DNA of 32,177 nucleotides from a virus, in the IMG/VR virus record IMGVR_UViG_3300036768_000051, positions 1 through 32,177 of that record; one strand, 5' to 3'. The notes under the pieces are model-generated. The model did no database searches. It was given only the letters and a program-made list of their open reading frames with translations, and was not told the DNA's origin. This document shows, in pieces, positions 31,410 to 32,177 of the stretch. The position numbers were made by a program, and so were the translations under genes. The stretch's first letter is position 1. Every line of letters starts with the position of its first letter.

Positions 31410-31469
31410 TTACCCATCTCCGGGTTACCCATCTCCGGGTTACCCATCTCCGTGTTGCTCACCTCCGTG
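31410..31469. repeat. 15-bp tandem repeats abutting the replication gene stop
   Basis: Three near-perfect copies of gttacccatctccgg (31410-31424, 31425-31439, 31440-31454) and one degenerate copy (31455-31469) end exactly at the stop codon of the VapE-like gene. Each unit contains GTTACCC, the same core as the iterons farther left, so they may be bound by the same protein. Confidence 0.9.
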
Positions 31470-32177
31470 TCACTCAAGGTACGGATGCCCTGGTCGGAAC
31501 CATCTTTTGCTTGGCACGCCATGCACTTTTTTTACCCGTTTGTCGTATCCAAGACCGCGGAGAATCTTCGCCAGGCGCAACTGAACCTTGCGATCGACGT
31601 GTCCGTTGGCCACCCCAACAGCCCCGGATGCGAGTTCCAACACCCCGATACCGTCAGGCTCATCGCACCTGCGCACTCCGTTTTCGGGGTCCGAGAAGTC
31701 ATCGGAGCCCTCCAGCCAGTGCGCTACAGCGTCCTCCCAGGGGTCCGAGACCTCGTGGTGGGCGTGCACCGTGGGCGCCAGGCGCGCCGCGTCCTGCCAC
31801 ATCACGCCCTCCAAGGACCACAGAGCGTCCGCCTCCGCCCACAACTGGAGGAGGTCCCTCTTGAGGGCGACAAGGTCTGAGCGCCCCACCATCACGGGCA
31901 GGTGGCGGCGGTTGCCGGTGGCGTCATCGAGGTATTCCATTTCGTTGGCCGTGCCAATGAGCACGATGCGCCTCTGGTAGATGCGGCTCATCTCAGCGTA
32001 TTTCGGGGTCCACTCCTCGGCTCGCCGGGTCAGGAAGGCCTTGAGGTCGCCCAGCTCGCGCTGGCGCATGCCTTTGAGTTCCCCAAGCTCGCCCACCAGC
32101 TTGCCGCGGATGAGGCGGGCCATATCATCGTCTCGCTTGCCAAGGTGGACTTCGACGTACCGTTCGGGGCGGTCCAC
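31470..32177 (-). CDS. VapE-type replication helicase/primase (partial, 5' end beyond window)
   Basis: The visible 235 residues match the C-terminal half of the virulence-associated E (VapE) ATPase domain: LIRGKLVGELGELKGMRQRE, LKAFLTRRAEEWTPKY, RRIVLIGTANEMEYLDDATG, then NRRHLPV and LLQLWAEADALW. These are the Walker-B-side glutamates, the arginine-rich strand and the sensor 'GT.NE..YL.D.TGNRR' of this superfamily-3-like helicase group. Phage members often carry a primase domain at the N-terminus, which would lie outside the window together with Walker A. The tail (DGIGVLELASGAVGVANGHV) looks like a winged-helix DNA-binding domain. Confidence 0.92.
   Translation of the reverse strand: MDRPERYVEVHLGKRDDDMARLIRGKLVGELGELKGMRQRELGDLKAFLTRRAEEWTPKYAEMSRIYQRRIVLIGTANEMEYLDDATGNRRHLPVMVGRSDLVALKRDLLQLWAEADALWSLEGVMWQDAARLAPTVHAHHEVSDPWEDAVAHWLEGSDDFSDPENGVRRCDEPDGIGVLELASGAVGVANGHVDRKVQLRLAKILRGLGYDKRVKKVHGVPSKRWFRPGHPYLE

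Larger units (their letters stand above)
30707..31469. other. Gene-free, repeat-rich intergenic region
   Basis: No convincing gene lies between paralogue A and the replication gene. The region holds a 17-bp palindrome (30810-30826), two copies of an 84-bp repeat with the 18-bp inverted repeat (30824-31005), a pyrimidine-rich AT-rich tract (about 31125-31257), many GTTACC/GGTAAC motifs (31108-31354), a terminator (31357-31379) and 15-bp tandem repeats (31410-31469). Short open stretches ending in GLQRK-stop look like relics of gene ends. Confidence 0.85.

Noticed and set aside
31388-31864. Plus-strand frame with repeated THLRV segments
   Set aside because: The repeats are simply the 15-bp tandem array read in another frame, and the rest is antisense to the VapE-like gene.
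1-32177. tRNA or rRNA genes
   Set aside because: I saw no cloverleaf-like segment with the usual T-loop sequence on either strand; a dedicated search was not possible.

Overview
The window looks like the middle of the genome of a tailed phage with a short-tailed (podovirus-like) virion. Every convincing gene lies on the minus strand, so the genome is read from right to left. Base composition is GC-rich and genes are packed with stop/start overlaps (TGATG, ATGA). The head proteins point to a Gram-negative-infecting podovirus with an N4-gp56-type capsid protein. A lipoprotein and a membrane protein in the lysis block suit a host with an outer membrane. I cannot name the host. No integrase, repressor, reverse transcriptase, tRNA or RNA polymerase is visible.

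From right to left: (1) the 3' part of a VapE-type replication helicase/primase gene (31470-32177, cut by the window edge). (2) A gene-free, repeat-rich, partly AT/pyrimidine-rich stretch (30707-31469) with many GTTACC/GGTAAC motifs and a strong terminator; this is my candidate replication origin. (3) A group of small genes: two tandem paralogues of unknown function, a MazG-like pyrophosphohydrolase, a 60-residue protein, and a DnaJ-type zinc-finger protein placed where lambdoid phages carry the late antiterminator Q. A 98-bp-period duplication and three identical 18-bp inverted repeats lie at gene junctions here. (4) A lysis block: M15 peptidase endolysin, DUF1353 protein, small membrane protein, lipoprotein and a coiled-coil membrane protein. 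(5) Packaging and head genes: small and large terminase, portal, scaffold, N4-gp56-like major capsid protein and small head proteins. (6) An appendage block (11.8-19.6 kb): a permuted NlpC/P60-like peptidase, two fibre-like proteins each followed by a putative assembly protein, a LamG-like protein with 69-bp repeats, and two adaptor-type proteins. (7) A nozzle/stabilisation-type protein, a small conserved protein, and internal virion (ejection) proteins including a GNAT-like one. (8) One enormous gene that begins at 6423 and stays open to base 1 (at least 2141 codons). It carries a zinc-protease motif, a possible DNA-glycosylase-like helical region and an ADP-ribosyltransferase-like region, the hallmarks of phage 'polyvalent' proteins delivered into the host with the DNA.

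The logic is that of a standard late-gene cascade: replication gene, small regulators, a candidate antiterminator and late promoter, then lysis, packaging, head, tail and ejection genes in one long leftward transcription unit, with internal terminators (20068-20092 and 22746-22770) adjusting dosage. The most unusual items are the giant polyvalent gene, the triplicated 18-bp inverted repeat that contains one gene's stop codon just before the next gene, relics of gene ends left at other junctions, and the GTTACC iteron region. Function calls rest on reading the protein sequence only; no database search was possible.
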